From: Asanoa ishikariensis
Lineage (GTDB): Bacteria > Actinomycetota > Actinomycetes > Mycobacteriales > Micromonosporaceae
Length of the DNA stretch: 64,000 nucleotides
Direction of reading: 5' to 3'
NCBI RefSeq assembly: GCF_900107455.1
Contig: NZ_FNQB01000001.1
Span: forward strand, 992,001-1,056,000
In this document: piece by piece, positions 54,800 to 64,000 of the stretch
Numbering within the stretch: position 1 is the stretch's first letter
Layout: each line of letters begins with the position of its first letter
Program-made: the position numbers and the translations under genes
Notes under the pieces: generated by a model
Seen by the model: only the letters and a program-made list of their open reading frames with translations
What the model was told of the DNA's origin: nothing
Databases searched by the model: none

Positions 54800-55536
54800 C
54801 AGTCGGCGGTCGGGTGGTGGTAGTCGACGTCGCCCTCGTCCAGCGGCACCGCGTCGTCGCCGAACGGCGCCGAGGCACCGGCCCGGTTGCCGGTGGCCTC
54901 GCGGATCGGCAGTGTGCCGTCGGGACCGAGCAGTGCGGCCATTGGGGCTGGTGGGGTGTGTGCCCAGTTGACGCTGTCGGGCAGCGCCACCGGCCGGTTG
55001 GTGCCGTCGGGCGCGGGCACCAGGGGCGCGGTCAGCGCGGTGCGGGCGGCCAGCGGGTCGGGGCGGGGCACGCCGCCAAGCCCGGCCGACTCACCGGCGA
55101 TCTTGTCCTGGAGGCGGAGGATGCCGTGCATCAGCGCCTCGGGCCGGGGCGGGCAGCCGGGCACGTACACGTCGACCGGGATGATCTGGTCGACGCCCTT
55201 GGTCACCGAGTAGGAGTCCCAGTACGGTCCGCCGCAGTTGGAGCAGGCGCCGAACGAGATGACGTACTTGGGCTCGGGCATCTGGTCGTACAGCCGCTTG
55301 ATCGCCGGCGCCATCTTGTCGGTCACCGTGCCGGAGACCACCATCAGGTCGGCCTGCCGAGGGCCGTGCGCGAACGGGATCACGCCGAGCCGCATGAAGT
55401 CGTGCCGGCCCATGCTGCTGGCGATGAACTCGATCGCGCAGCAGGCCAGGCCGAAGTTGAAGACCCAAAGCGAGTAGCGCCGACCCCAGTTGAGCACGAA
55501 CCGGATCGGCTCTCCTAGGACGGCAGGCAGTTCCAC
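54799..55536 (-). CDS. Lone NADH-quinone oxidoreductase subunit B (NuoB-like)
   Basis: Starting at GTG 55536, the protein matches NuoB over about 1-165: [58 protein letters not shown] and [20 protein letters not shown]. The four Cys of the N2 cluster (CC, C, C) are present. A Pro/Ala/Asp-rich tail of about 80 residues follows, absent from normal NuoB. No other Complex I subunit lies in the window. It is ten bases after the PLP-lyase gene and overlaps the SDR, so it may serve an electron-transfer role outside Complex I. Confidence 0.88.
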   Translation of the reverse strand: MELPAVLGEPIRFVLNWGRRYSLWVFNFGLACCAIEFIASSMGRHDFMRLGVIPFAHGPRQADLMVVSGTVTDKMAPAIKRLYDQMPEPKYVISFGACSNCGGPYWDSYSVTKGVDQIIPVDVYVPGCPPRPEALMHGILRLQDKIAGESAGLGGVPRPDPLAARTALTAPLVPAPDGTNRPVALPDSVNWAHTPPAPMAALLGPDGTLPIREATGNRAGASAPFGDDAVPLDEGDVDYHHPTAD

Positions 55537-55546
55537 GATCTCCAGG

Positions 55547-57004
55547 CTAGTCGAACGTCGGCCGCTGCAGCAGGCCCAGGAACTCCACGAGCAACCGCTC
55601 CCGCACTGGTACGGGTGCCGCGTCGAGCAGGGTGTTGACCGAGGCCACCCGGGAGGGCAGCGGTGCACCGTCGCCGCCGAGGCCGAGCGCACCGGCCAGC
55701 CCCGCCACCACCTCGGCGGTCAGCGCCGCCGGGTCGAGCGCGGTCACGAGGGCCAGCACCTCGGGCGGCAGGTCGACGGGGCCGTGCGCCTTGGCCGCCG
55801 CGGCGGCCTCCGCCAGCGCGGTGGCGAACTCCGCCACGTGCGGTGCCACCGACGCCGTGACGGTCAGGTGGATACTGGCCGGGATGTCGCCGTAGTGCAT
55901 CTGCGGCTGTGTGTGGAAGCCGCGCGCCGTGAGCTCGTCGGCCAGCACGAACAGGTCCGGACCGGTGAAGCAGACGACGGTGGTGGTGGGCGGCGCCATC
56001 AGCCGCAGGCCGTCGACCGACTCGACCGCCTCGGCCAGGCCGCGCACCGCGTCGCGGGTTACCTCGGCCAGCTTCAGGTAGCCGTCGTCACCGATCCGGC
56101 GCAGGGTGGCGTACGCGGCCGCGATCGGGCCGCCCGACCGGGTCGACGAGACACCCGGGTTGATCATCGTGTAGCCGGGCCAGTCGCCGAAGGCGAAGTA
56201 CTGCGGTGCCCGCAGCGACGCGTCGCGGTGCAGCAGGACCGAGGTGCCCTTCGGCGCGTACGCGTACTTGTGCAGGTCCACCGAGATCGACGTGACACCC
56301 GGCACGGCGAAGTCGAAGGCGGGCAGGTCGGCGCCGAGCCGGCGCAGGTAGGGCAGCGTCCAGCCGCCGAAGCACGCGTCGACGTGGCAGCGCACCCCGG
56401 CCGCCGCCGCCACCGCGGCGATCTCCGCCACCGGGTCGATCACGCCGTGCGCGTACGACGGTGCCGAGCAGGCCACCAGCACGGTGTCGTCGGTGATCGC
56501 GGCCGCGATGTCGGCGACCGACGGCTGCAGGGTCGAAGGTGAGACGGGCACCGCGTCCAGCGCCATGCCGAGGTAGTGCGTCGCCTTCGCGAACGCGGCG
56601 TGGCCGCTCACCGGCACCACGATCCGCGGCGCGGTGACGTCGGGCCGGGCGTCCCGCGCCGCCTTGACGGCCAGGATCAGTGACTCGGTGCCACCGCTGG
56701 TCACGCTGCCCACGACGTCCGGGGCGGTGGTGCCCGGTCCGCCACCGAGCTGCCGGGCGGCCGCGCCGACGAGCGCGTTCTCCATCGCCAGCAGCGACGG
56801 GAAGGCGGTCGGGTCCAGCCCGTTGACCGAGGCCGAGATGGCGTACGCCGCGTTGGCCAGGTCGTCGAGCCCGGGAACCCCCGGGTCGTAGACGTAGGCG
56901 AACAGGCGGCCGCCGTGCGTGGGCTGGTCGGCCCGGCGCAGCGCGCGCAGTTCGTCGAGTACCTGCTCGGCCGGCACCCCTTGTTGCGGCAACGCCTCCA
57001 CCAT
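55547..57004 (-). CDS. PLP-dependent lyase/decarboxylase (sphingosine-1-phosphate lyase-like)
   Basis: The 485-residue fold-type I enzyme shows [20 protein letters not shown] (phosphate site), [40 protein letters not shown] and the cofactor Lys in [20 protein letters not shown]. The order and spacing match the group II decarboxylase/Dpl1 branch. Substrate could be a phosphorylated amino alcohol or an amino acid. The start at 57004 is ten bases after the transporter stop. It is the second gene of the minus-strand run. Confidence 0.88.
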   Translation of the reverse strand: MVEALPQQGVPAEQVLDELRALRRADQPTHGGRLFAYVYDPGVPGLDDLANAAYAISASVNGLDPTAFPSLLAMENALVGAAARQLGGGPGTTAPDVVGSVTSGGTESLILAVKAARDARPDVTAPRIVVPVSGHAAFAKATHYLGMALDAVPVSPSTLQPSVADIAAAITDDTVLVACSAPSYAHGVIDPVAEIAAVAAAAGVRCHVDACFGGWTLPYLRRLGADLPAFDFAVPGVTSISVDLHKYAYAPKGTSVLLHRDASLRAPQYFAFGDWPGYTMINPGVSSTRSGGPIAAAYATLRRIGDDGYLKLAEVTRDAVRGLAEAVESVDGLRLMAPPTTTVVCFTGPDLFVLADELTARGFHTQPQMHYGDIPASIHLTVTASVAPHVAEFATALAEAAAAAKAHGPVDLPPEVLALVTALDPAALTAEVVAGLAGALGLGGDGAPLPSRVASVNTLLDAAPVPVRERLLVEFLGLLQRPTFD

Positions 57005-57014
57005 GGCGGAGACG

Positions 57015-58400
57015 CTAGTTGATCGCCGCCGCTTCGGCCGCACCGACCGCCGTGCTCAGCTTGGCCTCGGTCAGGTCGTAACCACGCATCAACAGCACCG
57101 CCAGCCCCACGATCAGCCCGGGCAGCACGGTGAAGCCGAGCAGCACGCCCAGCCGCGCGGTGTCGTCCTGCGCGGCGGACGCACCGGACGACGACGAGAC
57201 GTATCCGAAGGCCTGCAACACCAGCAGGTAGATGCCGGGGCCGAGGGCCAGGCCGAACGTCTCACCGGCGGTCCACAGACCCGTGAACACCCCGGCCTGC
57301 CGCTTGCCGGTGCGGGCGGTGTCGTAGGCGATGCAGTCGGGCAGCATGGCCAGACCGAAGACCTGTTGACCGGCGTACGCGACACCGAGCACCCCGACGA
57401 TCAGGTAGATCAGCGCGTCGGGCAGCACCGGTGCGAGCACCAGCAGCACCGCACCGGCGGCGAACAGCAGCGACGCCAGGACGAACGCGCGGGCCTTGCC
57501 GACCCGGGCGCCCACCCGGCTCCACAGTGGCATGACCAGCAGCGCCGGCCCGACGAAGCAGGCGAACAGCACCGTCGGCCCGGTGTCGGGGGAGAACAGC
57601 ACGTGGTCGGCGAAGTACTGCACACCGGCCAGGATCATCGCGATGCCGACCGCCTGGATGACGAAGCAGATCAGCAGCAGCCGGAAGGGCCGGTTGCGGG
57701 ACGCCACCGCCAACTGTGCCCGCAGCGTCGGCTCGCTCTCCCGGACGGTGCCGGTCGGTGCGCGCGAGGTGCCGACGAAGACCGCGATCGTGCCGACGAC
57801 GATCAGGCCGGCGACGAACACGCCCATCCAGCGGTGTCCGGGAATCCCGTCGCCGCCCGCGTTGACCACCAGCGGCGCGATCGCGCCGGAGACCAGGATG
57901 GCGATCGCCAGGACGGCCACCCGCCAGGTCAGCAGCCGGGTCCGCTCGCTGTAGGAGTCCGTGAGCTCGGCCGGCATGGCCACGTAGGGGACCTGGAAGA
58001 AGGCGTACGCGGTCGCGGCCAGCAGGAACGCGAAGGCGACGTAAGCGCCTTGGCCGGACTGGAACGGGGCCGCGAAGATCGCCGCGAACAGCACGGCGAG
58101 GGTCAGACCGCCCACCAGGAGGTACGGGCGGCGCGCGCCCCAGCGGCTGCGGGTCCGGTCGGAGATCCGCCCGGCGACCGGGTTGACCAGCACGTCCCAG
58201 GCCTTCGGCGCCCACACCAGCACGCCGGCCAGCCAGGCCGCCACGCCGAGGGTGTCGGTCAGGTAGGGCGCCAGCAGCAGCCCCGGCACGGTGCCGAACG
58301 CGCCGGTGACCAGCGAACCCAGGGCGTATCCGGCGTGCACCCGGCGTGGTAGCTGGGTACCCGATCGGGTGATCGCCGAAAGGCTGCGCCGCGCGTCCAT
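57015..58400 (-). CDS. GPH-family sugar:cation symporter-like MFS transporter
   Basis: The ATG at 58400 is chosen over longer frames that start in the divergent gap. The 461 residues contain about 12 helices. GPH-type marks are DVLVNPVAGRISDRTRSRWG (about 66-85) followed by ARRPYLLVG, and YVAMPAELTDSYSERTRLLT in the loop after helix 4. A cation-coupled sugar or sugar-like uptake is the family role. It heads a run with a PLP lyase ten bases downstream, so its substrate may feed that enzyme. Confidence 0.9.
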   Translation of the reverse strand: MDARRSLSAITRSGTQLPRRVHAGYALGSLVTGAFGTVPGLLLAPYLTDTLGVAAWLAGVLVWAPKAWDVLVNPVAGRISDRTRSRWGARRPYLLVGGLTLAVLFAAIFAAPFQSGQGAYVAFAFLLAATAYAFFQVPYVAMPAELTDSYSERTRLLTWRVAVLAIAILVSGAIAPLVVNAGGDGIPGHRWMGVFVAGLIVVGTIAVFVGTSRAPTGTVRESEPTLRAQLAVASRNRPFRLLLICFVIQAVGIAMILAGVQYFADHVLFSPDTGPTVLFACFVGPALLVMPLWSRVGARVGKARAFVLASLLFAAGAVLLVLAPVLPDALIYLIVGVLGVAYAGQQVFGLAMLPDCIAYDTARTGKRQAGVFTGLWTAGETFGLALGPGIYLLVLQAFGYVSSSSGASAAQDDTARLGVLLGFTVLPGLIVGLAVLLMRGYDLTEAKLSTAVGAAEAAAIN

Positions 58401-58489
58401 GAGGCGGGATGTTAGCGATCCGCACGCGAGAACGGGAGATTTACCTTTACCCTGCTGGCCGAGCGGGATTATCGGACGTAAAAGGGGTG

Positions 58490-59887
58490 ATGCCGGTGAA
58501 AGCCGGTGTGGCAGCCGGGCATCCGGCAACCACCGAGGTCGGCCTGCGGGTGCTGGCCTCGGGCGGCTCGGCCGCCGACGCGGCGGTCGCCGCTGTGCTG
58601 GCTTGCTCCGCCTCGGAGAGCGTGCTGACGGGGATAGGCGGCGGTGGCTTCGCCACGTTCTACGACGCCGCCAACCGCACGGTCACCTGCCTCGACTTCT
58701 TCTGCTCGATCCCGGGCCTGGACGGCGACGTGGCACCGCAGCCGATGCTGCCGATCGAGGTGACCTTCGGCGGGGTGCCGATGCCGTACTCGATCGGCGG
58801 CCCGAGCGTGGGCATCCCCGGCGTGCCGGCCGGCTGCGGCGAGGTGCACCGCCGCTGGGGCCGCCTGCCGTGGCACGAGGTCGTCGAGCCGGCGGTGCTG
58901 CTGGCCCGCGCCGGGGTGGCGCTGCCCGAGGCGCAGGCCCGCACGCTGGTCAGTGTCGCGCCGGCGCTGACCCCGAGCGACGGCGGCGACATCTACGCGC
59001 CCGGCGGCCGATTGCTGCGCGGCGGCGAGACGCTGCACCACCCCGGTCTGGACAAGGCCCTCGACGGGCTGGCCGACGAGGGTCCGGACATCTTCTACAC
59101 CGGCCGCTACGGCGACCTGCTGGTCGACGCGGTCCGGGCGGCCGGTGGCGCGATCGGTCCCGCCGACCTGGCCGCGTACCAGGTGCTCGAACTGCCCGTG
59201 GAGCACGCCCGGCTGGCCGGGCAGCACGTCTTCGCGCGCACCGACCTCAACGGCACCATCCGCACGATCCGTGCCCTGCCCGACCCGATCCAGGACCTGT
59301 CCCGCCCGAAGCGGGCGGTGGCCGTGGCCGACGCGTTGCGGGAGCACGGCCGCCCCCGGCTGGGCGACACCACCAACGTCTCGGTCGTCGACGCGGAGGG
59401 CAACGCCTGCGTGATCACCACGACGCTCGGCATCGGCGCCGGCGTGTGGCTGCCCGGCCTCGGCATCAACCTCAACTCGATGCTCGGCGAAGGTGAGCTG
59501 ATCACCGAGGACATGGCCCCCGGCCAGCGGATGCAGTCGATGATGTGCCCGCTGGTGGTGATCGGCGACGACGGCGACCTGGTGTTGGCCGCGGGTTCGG
59601 CCGGTGCCTCGCGGATCCGCACCGCGCTGGTCGACACGCTGCTCGGTGTGCTGGTCGACGGCCTCGACACGGAGACGGCGGTGGCCCGGCCCAGGTTCCA
59701 CGTGGTCGACGACGCGGTGCACGCGGAGCTCGGCTATCCGGAGGATGAGCTGGCCGAGCTGGCCCGGGCCGGCTACACGATCGTGCAGTGGGAGGAGCTC
59801 AACCACTTCTTCGGCGGCGTCAGCGCGGTAGGCGTAGCGGGCGCCGGCGGCGACCCCCGCCGAGGCGGCACAGGCCAACTCCTGTAG
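58490..59887 (+). CDS. Gamma-glutamyltransferase-like Ntn hydrolase
   Basis: AAAGGGG lies upstream; ATG 58490 is used, GTG 58496 has better spacing and is possible. The protein starts right on the family domain (GVAAGHPATTEVGLRVLASG) with GIGGGGFATFYDA, DTTNVSVVDAEGNACVITTT (candidate Thr nucleophile of the TT pair near residue 295) and GAGVWLPGLGINLNSML. No signal peptide, and 465 residues is shorter than usual for secreted GGT. Cytoplasmic amide hydrolysis or transfer is likely; self-cleavage at the TT site is expected from the family. Confidence 0.85.
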   Translation: MPVKAGVAAGHPATTEVGLRVLASGGSAADAAVAAVLACSASESVLTGIGGGGFATFYDAANRTVTCLDFFCSIPGLDGDVAPQPMLPIEVTFGGVPMPYSIGGPSVGIPGVPAGCGEVHRRWGRLPWHEVVEPAVLLARAGVALPEAQARTLVSVAPALTPSDGGDIYAPGGRLLRGGETLHHPGLDKALDGLADEGPDIFYTGRYGDLLVDAVRAAGGAIGPADLAAYQVLELPVEHARLAGQHVFARTDLNGTIRTIRALPDPIQDLSRPKRAVAVADALREHGRPRLGDTTNVSVVDAEGNACVITTTLGIGAGVWLPGLGINLNSMLGEGELITEDMAPGQRMQSMMCPLVVIGDDGDLVLAAGSAGASRIRTALVDTLLGVLVDGLDTETAVARPRFHVVDDAVHAELGYPEDELAELARAGYTIVQWEELNHFFGGVSAVGVAGAGGDPRRGGTGQLL

Positions 59888-59893
59888 CACCCG

Positions 59894-60208
59894 TCACTCG
59901 GGCCACCAGGCAGCGCGGGACAAGTCGACGCGGTCGTTTCTCATCGGCGTCGCTTCGCCGACCAGGCGCGCCAGCGCCTCTTTTTCGTGCCCGGGCACGA
60001 CGCGGCCGTTGGCGGCCACGACGCGGTGCCAGGGGACGCTGCCGCCGTGCCGGGCCATGATCGCGCCGACCAGCCGGGCGGAGGCTCGGCCCGAGCGGTC
60101 GGAGAGGTAGTCCGCGATCGCGCCGTAGGACATCGCCCGCCCCGGTGGGATGCGCTCGACCACGGCGAGCACTTCCTCCACGTACTCCTCCGGATCCACG
60201 ACGGCCAC
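59894..60208 (-). CDS. Alkyltransferase-like (ATL) DNA-binding protein
   Basis: This 104-residue protein is the size of ATL proteins: RIPPGRAMSYGAIADYLSDR, LVGAIMARHGGSVPWHRVVA, NGRVVPGHEKEAL. The active-site Cys of methylguanine-DNA methyltransferase (PCHR) is Trp here (PWHR), so it cannot accept an alkyl group but may bind O6-alkylguanine and direct it to nucleotide excision repair. The start may be GTG 60208 or 60199; neither has a binding site. It is divergent from proB with a 51-bp gap. Confidence 0.9.
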   Translation of the reverse strand: MAVVDPEEYVEEVLAVVERIPPGRAMSYGAIADYLSDRSGRASARLVGAIMARHGGSVPWHRVVAANGRVVPGHEKEALARLVGEATPMRNDRVDLSRAAWWPE

Positions 60209-60259
60209 ACTATGGGATCTAAAAGTGATCTTGAGTGACCGACCGCGCAGAATGGACCC

Positions 60260-61369
60260 GTGCGCGAAGCAGTAACGACGGCACGCCGGATCGTCGTCAA
60301 GATCGGGTCGTCGTCGTTGACCACGGCCGACGGTGGGCTCGACGCCGGCCGCGTCGACGCCCTCGCCGACGTGCTGGCCGCCGCGGCCCGGGCCGGTCGC
60401 GAAGTGGTGCTGGTCTCGTCCGGCGCGATCGCCGCCGGCCTCGCCCCGCTGGGCATTCCCCGTCGCCCGCGCGACCTGGCCACCCAACAGGCCGCCGCGT
60501 CCGTCGGCCAGGGCCTGCTGATCGGGCGTTACGCGGCCGCGTTCGCCCGGCACGGCCTGACCGTCGGCCAGGTGTTGCTGACCGCCGACGACGTGACCCG
60601 CCGGGCGCACTACCGCAACGCGTACCGGACGCTGCGCAAGCTGCTCGACCTCGGCGCCGTGCCGATCGTCAACGAGAACGACACCGTGGCCACCGACGAG
60701 ATCCGGTTCGGCGACAACGACCGGCTCGCCGCGCTGGTCGCCGCCCTGGTCGACGCCGACCTGCTGGTGCTGCTCTCCGACGTCGACGCGCTCTACACCG
60801 GTGACCCGCGCAAGCCCGGCGCGAGCCGGGTCGACGAGGTGCGCGCCGAGGCCGACCTGGCCGGCGTGGCGGTCGGCGGTGCCGGGCGGGCCGGCGTCGG
60901 CACCGGCGGCATGGTGACCAAGGTGGAGGCGGCCCGGATCGCCACCGGCTTCGGCATCCCGGTGGTGCTGACCTCCGCGCCGAACGCGGCCGACGCGCTG
61001 GCCGGCGAGCCGGTCGGCACCCTGTTCCACCGGATGTCCCACCGGCCCACGGCCCGGTTGTTCTGGCTGGCCCACGCGACCTCGCCACGCGGCCGGCTGC
61101 ACCTGGACCCGGGCGCCGTGCAGGCGGTGGTGGCCAGGCGCAAGTCGCTGCTGCCGGCCGGCATCACCGCGGTCGACGGGGTGTTCACCGCCGGCGACCC
61201 GGTCGACCTGGTCGACACGTCGGGCGCGCCGGTCGCCCGGGGCCTGGTCAACTACGACGCGGTCGAGCTGCCGGCGCTGCTCGGCCGCTCGACCGGCGAC
61301 CTGGCGGCCGAGCTCGGCCCCGGCTACGAGCGTGAGGTCGTCCACCGCGACGACCTCGTACTGTTGTGA
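60260..61369 (+). CDS. proB: Glutamate 5-kinase
   Basis: The 369-residue protein (GTG start) has an amino-acid-kinase domain, [15 protein letters not shown] (ATP phosphate loop), [59 protein letters not shown] and [17 protein letters not shown]-terminal PUA domain occupies about 275-365. It phosphorylates glutamate, the first proline step. proA begins 25 bases downstream, as expected. Confidence 0.96.
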   Translation: MREAVTTARRIVVKIGSSSLTTADGGLDAGRVDALADVLAAAARAGREVVLVSSGAIAAGLAPLGIPRRPRDLATQQAAASVGQGLLIGRYAAAFARHGLTVGQVLLTADDVTRRAHYRNAYRTLRKLLDLGAVPIVNENDTVATDEIRFGDNDRLAALVAALVDADLLVLLSDVDALYTGDPRKPGASRVDEVRAEADLAGVAVGGAGRAGVGTGGMVTKVEAARIATGFGIPVVLTSAPNAADALAGEPVGTLFHRMSHRPTARLFWLAHATSPRGRLHLDPGAVQAVVARRKSLLPAGITAVDGVFTAGDPVDLVDTSGAPVARGLVNYDAVELPALLGRSTGDLAAELGPGYEREVVHRDDLVLL

Positions 61370-61394
61370 TTTCGTCACTGTGATGGAGGACCGG

Positions 61395-62639
61395 ATGAGC
61401 GTGCGGGAGCAGGCGGAGCAGGCCCGGGTGGCAGCGGTCACCCTCGCGGCGACGCCGCGGGCGGAGAAGGACCGCGCTCTGCTCGGCATGGCCGACGCGT
61501 TGGTCGCCCGCTCGCCCGAGGTCATCGAGGCCAATGCGGCCGACCTGGCCGCCGGCCGCGCTGCCGGGCTCTCCGACGCGATCCTCGACCGGCTGGCGCT
61601 GACCCCGGCCCGGGTCACCGCCATCGCCGCCGCGCTGCGCGAGATGGCCGGCCTGCCGGACCCGGTCGGCGAGGTGGTCCGCGGCTCGACCCTGCCCAAC
61701 GGGCTGGAGCTGCGGCAGGTCCGGGTGCCGTTCGGCGTGGTCGGCATGATCTACGAAGGCCGGCCCAACGTCACCGTCGACGCCGCCGGCATCTGCCTCA
61801 AGTCCGGCAACGCGGCGCTGCTCCGCGGCTCGTCGTCGGCCGCCAACTCCAACGCCAAGCTGGTCGAGATCCTGCGCGAGGCGCTCGAGGTGGCCGGGCT
61901 GCCGGCCGACGCGGTGCAGTTGCTCGACTCGTCCACCCGCGACTCCGTCAAGGAGCTGATGCGCGCCCGAGGCCTGGTCGACGTGCTGATCCCGCGCGGC
62001 GGGGCGTCGTTGATCCGGGCCGTGGTCGAAGAGTCCACGGTGCCGGTGATCGAGACCGGCGTCGGCAACTGCCACGTCTACGTCGACGCGGCGGCCGACC
62101 TCGAAAAGGCGGTGGCGATCGTCCTCAACTCCAAGACCCAGCGGCTGTCGACCTGCAACACCGCCGAGTCGCTGTTGGTGCACGCCGACGTCGCCGACGC
62201 GTTCCTGCCCCGCGTGCTGGCCGCCTTCGCCGAGGCCGGCGTGACCGTGCACGGCTCGCCCGAGGTGGCCGCGCACTCGGCCGACGTGGTCCCGGCCACC
62301 GACGACGACTTCGCCACCGAATACCTGTCGGCCGACATCTCGGCCGCCGTGGTCCCGTCCCTGGCAGCCGCGGTCGACCACATCCGGCGCTACGGCACGC
62401 AGCACACCGAGGCCATCGTGACCGAGTCGCTGGCCGCGTCGCGCGAGTTCGTCGCCGCGGTCGACGCGGCCGCGGTGATGGTCAACGCGTCGACCCGGTT
62501 CACCGACGGCGGCGAGTTCGGGTTCGGCGCCGAGATCGGCATCTCGACGCAGAAGCTGCACGCCCGTGGCCCGATGGGCCTGCCCGAGCTGACCTCGACC
62601 AAATACGTGGTCACCGGCGACGGCCAGCTACGCGGTTAG
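61395..62639 (+). CDS. proA: Gamma-glutamyl phosphate reductase
   Basis: ATG 61395 follows GGAGG. The 414-residue aldehyde-dehydrogenase-fold protein has [59 protein letters not shown] and the catalytic Cys in [14 protein letters not shown], ending [19 protein letters not shown]. It makes glutamate semialdehyde with NADPH. The last 12 bases overlap the convergent dehydrogenase gene. Confidence 0.96.
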   Translation: MSVREQAEQARVAAVTLAATPRAEKDRALLGMADALVARSPEVIEANAADLAAGRAAGLSDAILDRLALTPARVTAIAAALREMAGLPDPVGEVVRGSTLPNGLELRQVRVPFGVVGMIYEGRPNVTVDAAGICLKSGNAALLRGSSSAANSNAKLVEILREALEVAGLPADAVQLLDSSTRDSVKELMRARGLVDVLIPRGGASLIRAVVEESTVPVIETGVGNCHVYVDAAADLEKAVAIVLNSKTQRLSTCNTAESLLVHADVADAFLPRVLAAFAEAGVTVHGSPEVAAHSADVVPATDDDFATEYLSADISAAVVPSLAAAVDHIRRYGTQHTEAIVTESLAASREFVAAVDAAAVMVNASTRFTDGGEFGFGAEIGISTQKLHARGPMGLPELTSTKYVVTGDGQLRG

Positions 62640-63680
62640 GAACTCCACGACGACCTTGATGTCGTCGGCCTGCGGCGGCCCGTACGCCTCGCGGTAGTTC
62701 TCGACCGGCACCCGGCGGGTGATCAACCGGTTGAGCCACTTCCGGTTGGCGGCGGCCAGCGCCTCGGCGCCCGCCTTCCAGTGCCGGGCGTTGGCGTTGA
62801 CCGAGCCGAAGACCACGTTGTTCTCCAGCACCAGCGCCCGGTTGAGCGCGCCCGCGTCGACCGGGATCTGGTGGCCGCCGGTGGACACGCCGGTCAGGCA
62901 GACCACGCCGCACGGGCCGACCGCGTCCATCACGCCGAACACCACCGGCGGGGCGCCCGTGCACTCCAGCACCAGGTCGGGCGCGAAACCTAGCTCGTGC
63001 ACGGGCTTGCTGTGGTACGTGGCACCCAGGTCATGGGTGAGCTGCGGCTTGGGGCCGTCGGTGGCCAGGTCGAGCACGTGCACGTCGAGGTCGCGCTGCT
63101 TGCCCAGCAGGGCGGCCAGCAGGCCGATCGGCCCGGCCCCGGTGATCAGCACGTTCTCCGGCTGCCAGGGGTCCCGCTCGATGAACCGGTCGATCAGCTC
63201 CCAGGCCTTGGCGACCACGCTGGTCGGTTCGAGCAGCACGCCGAGCAGGCCGAGCGACCGGTCCAGCTTGACCGCGTGCCCGGGCTCGATCCGCCAGCGG
63301 TCCCGGGCGAAGCCGTCCAGGGCCTTGATCCCGTGCTCGGTGTACTGGCCGTTGCGACACATGTCCCACTGGCCCTCCGCGCAGTTGGCACACGGCACGG
63401 GGTCGGGGTGCCGGACGATGCCGGCGACCAGGTCGCCGAACTTCAGCCGGCCGGTCGGGTCCTGGACCACGCGGCCGAGCGACTCGTGCCCGATCACCAG
63501 CCGGTCGCCGCCGGGCGGGGCCTCGCCATAGTCGCCGGCGATGATCTCCCGGTCGGTGCCGCACACGCCGACCGCGACCGCCTCCACCAGCAGCCCGCCC
63601 TCGCTCTCGGCGGGCTCGGGGAAGTCCTCGGCCAGCCGCAGCGAGTCCTTGGTGCCGGGTGAGACGGTCAGTGCCCGCAT
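62628..63680 (-). CDS. Zinc-dependent glucose-1-dehydrogenase-like enzyme (MDR)
   Basis: The 350-residue medium-chain dehydrogenase has [20 protein letters not shown] and [11 protein letters not shown] (catalytic zinc Cys and His), the structural lobe [20 protein letters not shown], then [20 protein letters not shown] (cofactor loop). The CGTDREI and [10 protein letters not shown] patterns match glucose/aldose dehydrogenases. NAD(P)-dependent sugar oxidation is likely. It is followed upstream (45 bases) by a cut-off hypothetical gene on the same strand. Confidence 0.9.
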   Translation of the reverse strand: MRALTVSPGTKDSLRLAEDFPEPAESEGGLLVEAVAVGVCGTDREIIAGDYGEAPPGGDRLVIGHESLGRVVQDPTGRLKFGDLVAGIVRHPDPVPCANCAEGQWDMCRNGQYTEHGIKALDGFARDRWRIEPGHAVKLDRSLGLLGVLLEPTSVVAKAWELIDRFIERDPWQPENVLITGAGPIGLLAALLGKQRDLDVHVLDLATDGPKPQLTHDLGATYHSKPVHELGFAPDLVLECTGAPPVVFGVMDAVGPCGVVCLTGVSTGGHQIPVDAGALNRALVLENNVVFGSVNANARHWKAGAEALAAANRKWLNRLITRRVPVENYREAYGPPQADDIKVVVEFLTA

Positions 63681-63725
63681 AGGACCATCTTGCGGCCCAG
63701 GCCCGCCGCGCGCTCAGAAACCGGG

Positions 63726-64000
63726 TCAGCGCAGGCAGATCTCGCCGTCCTCGCTGGCCAGCACCGAGTCGCCGGGGAACGGCGCGACCTCACCGGCCGC
63801 GATGATCAGGGGAATCGACGGGTTGGAGCGCAGCACGTACCAGGGGCCGACGCAGACCGACGACTCCCGCAGCGTGGTCGTCACCCGCGGCTCGCGCGCG
63901 GACAAGGTGTGCCGTTCGGTGGCGAACAGCGTCTGCGACCCGTCGCGCTGCGTCTCGTAGGTCACCCAGGACACGACGATCTCCGCGTTGGGACAGACCG
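63726..64000 (-). CDS. Hypothetical protein, 5' end beyond window
   Basis: The frame is open to the window edge; the GTG at 63974 is internal because upstream codons (VCPNAEIVVSWVTYETQRDG) look coding. The visible 91 residues are mostly beta-prone with Cys in VCPN, SSVCVG and GEICLR. No family is recognised. Two of the Cys could pair if the protein is exported, but no signal can be seen. Confidence 0.55.
   Translation of the reverse strand, partial: VCPNAEIVVSWVTYETQRDGSQTLFATERHTLSAREPRVTTTLRESSVCVGPWYVLRSNPSIPLIIAAGEVAPFPGDSVLASEDGEICLR

Noticed and set aside
55537-55692. N-terminal extension of the NuoB-like protein
   Set aside because: It overlaps the PLP-lyase 3' end and reads Cys/Ser/Arg-rich; family similarity starts at the GTG at 55536.

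Overview
The window is high-GC DNA with tightly packed genes, frequent GTG/TTG starts, four-base start/stop overlaps and actinobacterial gene families (SpoIIE-type phosphatase, DUF3107, DUF3152, MoeZ, CsoR, RecQ-phosphoribosyltransferase fusion, DrrAB-type exporter). It looks like chromosomal sequence from an actinomycete. Several protein variants and the palindromic repeats at 23.6 kb remind me of Micromonosporaceae; that family-level placement is inference from memory. I saw no rRNA, tRNA, CRISPR array, transposase gene or origin.

Layout. 1-6.6 kb: the C-terminus of a large ATP-binding regulator, a 61/62-bp tandem repeat array, a small tail-anchored protein, a DrrAB-type ABC exporter, an ArsR/FMN-reductase pair and an ABC-F ATPase. 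6.7-12 kb: a ROK/polyphosphate-glucokinase-like kinase, a TPR and an Smr protein, a surface-anchored repeat protein, and a membrane M28 peptidase on the opposite strand. 12-20.5 kb (all +): a three-gene signalling unit (REC-PP2C, CHASE3 histidine kinase, Rcp1-type receiver), an inositol-monophosphatase-like enzyme, a secreted coiled-coil wall protein, a spermidine-synthase-like membrane fusion and a Ser/Thr kinase with an external CBM2-like domain. 20.5-28.4 kb: a Ktr/Trk potassium pair, a secreted glycerophosphodiesterase, a cluster of palindromic repeats, and a five-gene branched-chain-amino-acid-type ABC transporter (K-G-F-H-M). 28.4-34.4 kb: an AT-richer gap with a short TTA-containing ORF, a VanY-like protein lacking a signal peptide paired with an asparagine-synthetase homologue, the RecQ fusion and an NlpC/P60 hydrolase whose first codons lie in a 92-bp inverted-repeat element.

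34.4-39.4 kb: a copper operon (csoR, copZ-like, His/Met-rich membrane-anchored protein), an XRE regulator, a small membrane protein, a 168-bp MITE-like element sitting exactly at the shared stop codons of two convergent genes, a methyltransferase and a metallo-beta-lactamase-fold hydrolase. 39.5-51.7 kb: heme oxygenase behind an IdeR/DtxR-like box, a DEAD-box helicase, a ferritin-like protein, DUF3107, TetR, a very long disordered protein, an alpha/beta hydrolase, two DUF3152 metalloprotease-like paralogues and MoeZ. This order resembles, from memory, the mycobacterial Rv3204-Rv3211 neighbourhood. 51.8-64 kb: a prenyltransferase/cyclase-like repeat protein, a minus-strand run of GPH transporter, PLP lyase, lone NuoB, SDR and DUF2252, then a GGT-like enzyme, an alkyltransferase-like (ATL) protein, proB-proA, a glucose-dehydrogenase-like enzyme and a cut-off hypothetical gene.

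The most unusual items are the MITE that rebuilds both stop codons, the inverted-repeat element at the start of the NlpC/P60 gene, the short TTA-ORF/VanY-like/AsnB locus, the lone NuoB operon, and three separate convergent gene pairs sharing one CTAG as overlapping stops.
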